Assembly: GCA_023212695.1 (NCBI GenBank)
Contig: JALCCG010000001.1
Coordinates: forward strand, 558,001 to 622,000
DNA: 64,000 nucleotides
Direction of reading: 5' to 3'
DNA from: Sporisorium sorghi
Lineage: Eukaryota; Basidiomycota; Ustilaginomycetes; Ustilaginales; Ustilaginaceae
The position numbers and the translations under genes are program-made. The notes beneath the pieces were generated by a model. It was given only the letters and a program-made list of their open reading frames with translations. It made no database searches and had not been told where the DNA came from. The first letter of the stretch is position 1; every line of letters starts with the position of its first letter. Of the stretch, positions 61,528 to 64,000 are shown in pieces.

Positions 61528-63150
61528 TTGAGTAAAAGAATTTTAAATTTCAAAGTATTATTAGCTATTTTGTTAATTGCAGCCATTTTTCCATGGAATC
61601 ATGCAAATGCCGAAATAAAGAAACAGGCGTTTGAACCGTTTGAGAAAAGTATTGATGAAGTCGCAACTGCTTTGAAAACGAAGCAAATTACATCGGAAGA
61701 ACTCGTAGAATATTATCTGAAGCGTATTGAGGCCTTTGACAAGCAAGGTCCCACTATAAATTCCATTATTACAATTAACAACAAAGCGCTTGAAACAGCA
61801 AAAGCTCTGGATACTGAACTTAAAAAGAAAGGTCCAAGAAGCAAACTGCACGGCATTCCTTTTGTCGTTAAGGATAATTACGACGTCGTGGGCATGCCGA
61901 CAACAGGCGGATCCGTTGCTCTGAAGAATGCCTATCCGACCAAGAATGCATTCACCGTACAGAAGCTTGTCGATGCCGGGGCTATTGTAATTGCCAAAAC
62001 AAACATGTCTGAGCTTGCCGCTTCCTACGGAAGACTGGGCTATAGCTCCATGGGCGGTTTAACAATCAATCCTTATAATCTGAATCGTGATGCTTCGGGG
62101 TCCAGCAGTGGCAGTGCTGCAGCTGTTGCGGCTAATTTTGCCGTATTCGGGCTTGGAACGGATACTTCCGGTTCGGTCAGAGGTCCAGCTAACGTTACCG
62201 GCCTCGTAGGTATCAGACCAACTATGGGATTGACCAGCCGCAGCGGCGTCATTCCCAGCTCACTCTCTCTGGACGTAACGGGCCCTATGGCACGCAGTGT
62301 GAAGGACGCTGGCTTAGTACTCACTGCGATGGCTGGTACAGATAAAGAAGATAAAGCAACAAAATTTGCGAAACAGCATGTTCAAGACTACACCAAAGCA
62401 TTAGATTCTTCTTCGTTGAAGCATGCACGCATTGGGGTCGCAACTGATTTCTTCGGTGACCATGTCGAAGTGGATACGATAACAAATCAAGCAATCGCGA
62501 AAATGAAAAGTATGGGAACGGTTGTCGTACCTGTATCGTTCTCCAACCAAACCAAATACCTCTGGACTCCGGTGCTTGGACCGGTCGGGGATGCCGAATT
62601 CAAAAGCCAGTTTGAAAAATTCTTAAGTTTCCTTCCTGCTGGCGCACCCAAAACGCTGCAGGACGTGATTGACATTAGTGAGTCTCCTGAAGTATTGAAC
62701 TCGAAGACGCCTGTTAACCCCGCACGTCTGGAAGGCTTGAAGACAGCATTGGCACAAGCGGATACGCTGTATTCCAAAGAATACAAGAACATCATGAACA
62801 AAGAAATTCCGAAGACCCGTGAGGAAATCACGAAAATAATGAAGGACAACAAACTTGATGCGATTGTCTTTCCTACCATGTCCTGCCCGGCTTCGAACCG
62901 TTTTGACAAAGAAGATCCTGCTTATATCTGTGAAGCATATGACACCTATGCCGCAAGTTATGTGGCATCAGCAACAGGCTTCCCTGAAATCACCGTCCCT
63001 GCAGGAGCAGTGGAAGCAGGAGTACCCGTGGGCATCTCGTTCCTCGGTACGGCATACAGTGAGCAAAAGCTTCTTGATCTTGCCTATTCCTTTGAGCAAG
63101 CTACCCATGCCAGATTCGTTCCTGTTCATACACCAGAAACTATTCAGTAA
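61528..63150 (+). CDS. Secreted amidase-signature family enzyme
   Basis: A 540-residue amidase. Signal peptide (KVLLAILLIAAIFPW, cleavage near NANA), then the amidase-signature domain: catalytic Lys115 in FVVKDNYDV, the bridging Ser in GSSSGSA (about 192) and the nucleophile in GTDTSGSVRGPA (about 216). It hydrolyses amides to acid and ammonia. An exported form is less common and suggests a cell-wall or external peptide/amide substrate. TTG start by AGGAGG 7 nt upstream. Confidence 0.92.
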   Translation: MSKRILNFKVLLAILLIAAIFPWNHANAEIKKQAFEPFEKSIDEVATALKTKQITSEELVEYYLKRIEAFDKQGPTINSIITINNKALETAKALDTELKKKGPRSKLHGIPFVVKDNYDVVGMPTTGGSVALKNAYPTKNAFTVQKLVDAGAIVIAKTNMSELAASYGRLGYSSMGGLTINPYNLNRDASGSSSGSAAAVAANFAVFGLGTDTSGSVRGPANVTGLVGIRPTMGLTSRSGVIPSSLSLDVTGPMARSVKDAGLVLTAMAGTDKEDKATKFAKQHVQDYTKALDSSSLKHARIGVATDFFGDHVEVDTITNQAIAKMKSMGTVVVPVSFSNQTKYLWTPVLGPVGDAEFKSQFEKFLSFLPAGAPKTLQDVIDISESPEVLNSKTPVNPARLEGLKTALAQADTLYSKEYKNIMNKEIPKTREEITKIMKDNKLDAIVFPTMSCPASNRFDKEDPAYICEAYDTYAASYVASATGFPEITVPAGAVEAGVPVGISFLGTAYSEQKLLDLAYSFEQATHARFVPVHTPETIQ

Positions 63151-63214
63151 CGACATGACAGCCTCTGAATTCGCTCATTCTCTCCCTCAACATGCAGGCT
63201 GAAGAAACTACGAT

Positions 63215-63245
63215 ACCGCTCCGTTCCATACGGAGCGGTTTTCTG
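63215..63245 (+). terminator. Terminator of the amidase gene
   Basis: ACCGCTCCGT/ACGGAGCGGT arms with a 5-nt loop, then TTTTCTGTTTT on the plus strand. Confidence 0.88.
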
Positions 63246-63344
63246 TTTTATGGGAAAGAAGACCAAGCCTCATTCCAGGCAAGCAGGGACAATTTCTTTT
63301 AATGAGAATTCCATTCGACTTGCACATTACCTGAAGCACAAACG

Positions 63345-63383
63345 AGCAGCCTTAGTCCGGTCAAGATCCGAACTAAGGCTGCT
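63345..63383. terminator. Long hairpin between convergent genes
   Basis: Perfect 12-bp arms AGCAGCCTTAGT/ACTAAGGCTGCT plus inner CGG/CCG. T content nearby is moderate on both strands. It lies downstream of the glucan-binding gene and may be its terminator. 63151-63522 otherwise shows no coding frame I trust. Confidence 0.55.
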
Positions 63384-63522
63384 TAGAGAGGCTTTTTATA
63401 TAGTTGTCTGCTTGACACCAATGGCTATACTGAACGATACACGAGAGCATATGAATATTGCTCTCCCTCTGCTCGGAAGATATGGCTGTTCCAGCAGCCT
63501 GTTCTAGCCAAAGCTACCGTGG

Positions 63523-64000
63523 TTACTCCGGTGTGCCTTGAGTTACCCCGTGAACATAGGTGAACCAAGGGGTGTCCAGAGCTCCTTGCCCCGGGTTATA
63601 CGTAAAGAAGTACTCGACAGTATCCCCATGTTTCAGATTCTTCACAGGATACGTATAGTTGCCGTTTCCAGTCGGAGTCATGGCTACATTCAACTGCCCT
63701 CCGTTATTGACCTTATAGTGCAGATCCGCAAAGGTTGCACCATTGACATAAAACAGCAAGTCATCGCCGGTTTTCTTCAGGCCCCGCACTTCATCGCCAA
63801 TGATGATGACGGTGGATGGTTTAGGCACAACCGTGATGGTGGAAGCCGCAGTATGATTGCCGTCAACGGTTGTCGCCGTTACGGTTGCCGTTCCCGGAGC
63901 AAGCCCGGTCACGAGCCCGTTCTGACTCACGGAAGCAACACCGGAGCCCGATACGGACCAAGTGACCTGCTTGTTCGATGCATTCGCCGGTGCTGTGCTG
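63523..64000 (-). CDS. C-terminal end of a secreted Big_2/CBM56 glucan-binding protein (partial)
   Basis: The frame is open to the right edge (about 159 codons visible). It starts in a bacterial Ig-like domain 2 (SNKQVTWSVSGSGVASVS, NGLVTGLAPGTATVTATTVDG) and ends in a CBM56-like module: DLHYKVNNGGQLNVAMTPTG, HGDTVEYFFTYNPGQGALDT and PWFTYVHG. CBM56 binds beta-1,3-glucan and is common at the C-terminus of GH16, GH64 or GH81 glucanases in Paenibacillus. The catalytic domain lies outside the window. Confidence 0.85.
   Translation of the reverse strand, partial: STAPANASNKQVTWSVSGSGVASVSQNGLVTGLAPGTATVTATTVDGNHTAASTITVVPKPSTVIIIGDEVRGLKKTGDDLLFYVNGATFADLHYKVNNGGQLNVAMTPTGNGNYTYPVKNLKHGDTVEYFFTYNPGQGALDTPWFTYVHGVTQGTPE

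Noticed and set aside
1..64000. CRISPR arrays, tRNA or rRNA genes, insertion sequences, prophage
   Set aside because: No repeat-spacer series, no tRNA-like or rRNA-like stretch, and no transposase, integrase or phage protein was seen on either strand.

Overview
The window looks like the chromosome of a Paenibacillus-type spore-forming Firmicute. The grounds are moderate GC, strong AGGAGG-type ribosome sites, many TTG and GTG starts, hairpin-plus-T terminators, two CUT1 sugar ABC transporters (one beside a YesM/YesN-type two-component pair), secreted GH11, GH18 and CBM56 carbohydrate proteins, and many small one-component regulators each paired with an efflux or redox gene. No rRNA, tRNA, transposase, phage or CRISPR array is visible. 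Most genes lie on the minus strand.

Layout. 1-1581: a response regulator with the first codons of its kinase, and a lipoprotein. 1859-8285: a ROK regulator with a permease, a TetR regulator with a permease, and a YtrA-type GntR/ABC operon. 8405-12202: an MGT-type glycosyltransferase, an ArsR/oxidoreductase pair and a WYL regulator. 12242-16151: a duplicated BlaI/M56 signalling locus in which the sensor's outer domain also exists as a separate secreted protein. 16526-26163: a solo squalene/phytoene synthase, TetR/DHA2 efflux, an ArsR-SRPBCC-UvrA-like-flavoreductase operon and a TetR/aldo-keto reductase pair.

26169-34262 is one sugar-uptake operon: two-component system, binding protein, two permeases and a large FAD oxidoreductase. 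34663-42516 holds an S41 protease, a GNAT enzyme, a formylglycine-enzyme-like lipoprotein, xylanase, chitinase, a hydrolase and the last gene of a second sugar operon. That operon runs 46810-41209: LacI regulator, binding protein, two permeases and a PHP metallohydrolase. 47056-49692 is MATE efflux with TetR and GNAT genes.

The most striking region is 49908-57868. A near-consensus promoter drives eight tightly packed genes: an acyl carrier protein, an ATP-grasp ligase, a MurG-like glycosyltransferase, a radical SAM/SPASM enzyme, an ABC ATPase, two ABC-2 permeases and a protein resembling the acyltransferase domain of butirosin BtrH. The layout suggests an amino acid or other acid loaded on a carrier protein, altered by radical chemistry, joined to a possibly glycosylated acceptor and exported. 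It has no NRPS or PKS module and I do not recognise the product.

58042-64000 holds a frameshifted small gene, a DUF998 membrane protein, a chemoreceptor preceded by a duplicated ribosome site that makes a nine-residue leader peptide, a secreted amidase, and the end of a CBM56 glucan-binding protein. Other points of interest are two probable non-AUG, non-GUG/UUG starts (ATC at 8285, ATT at 17344) and several well-defined operators.
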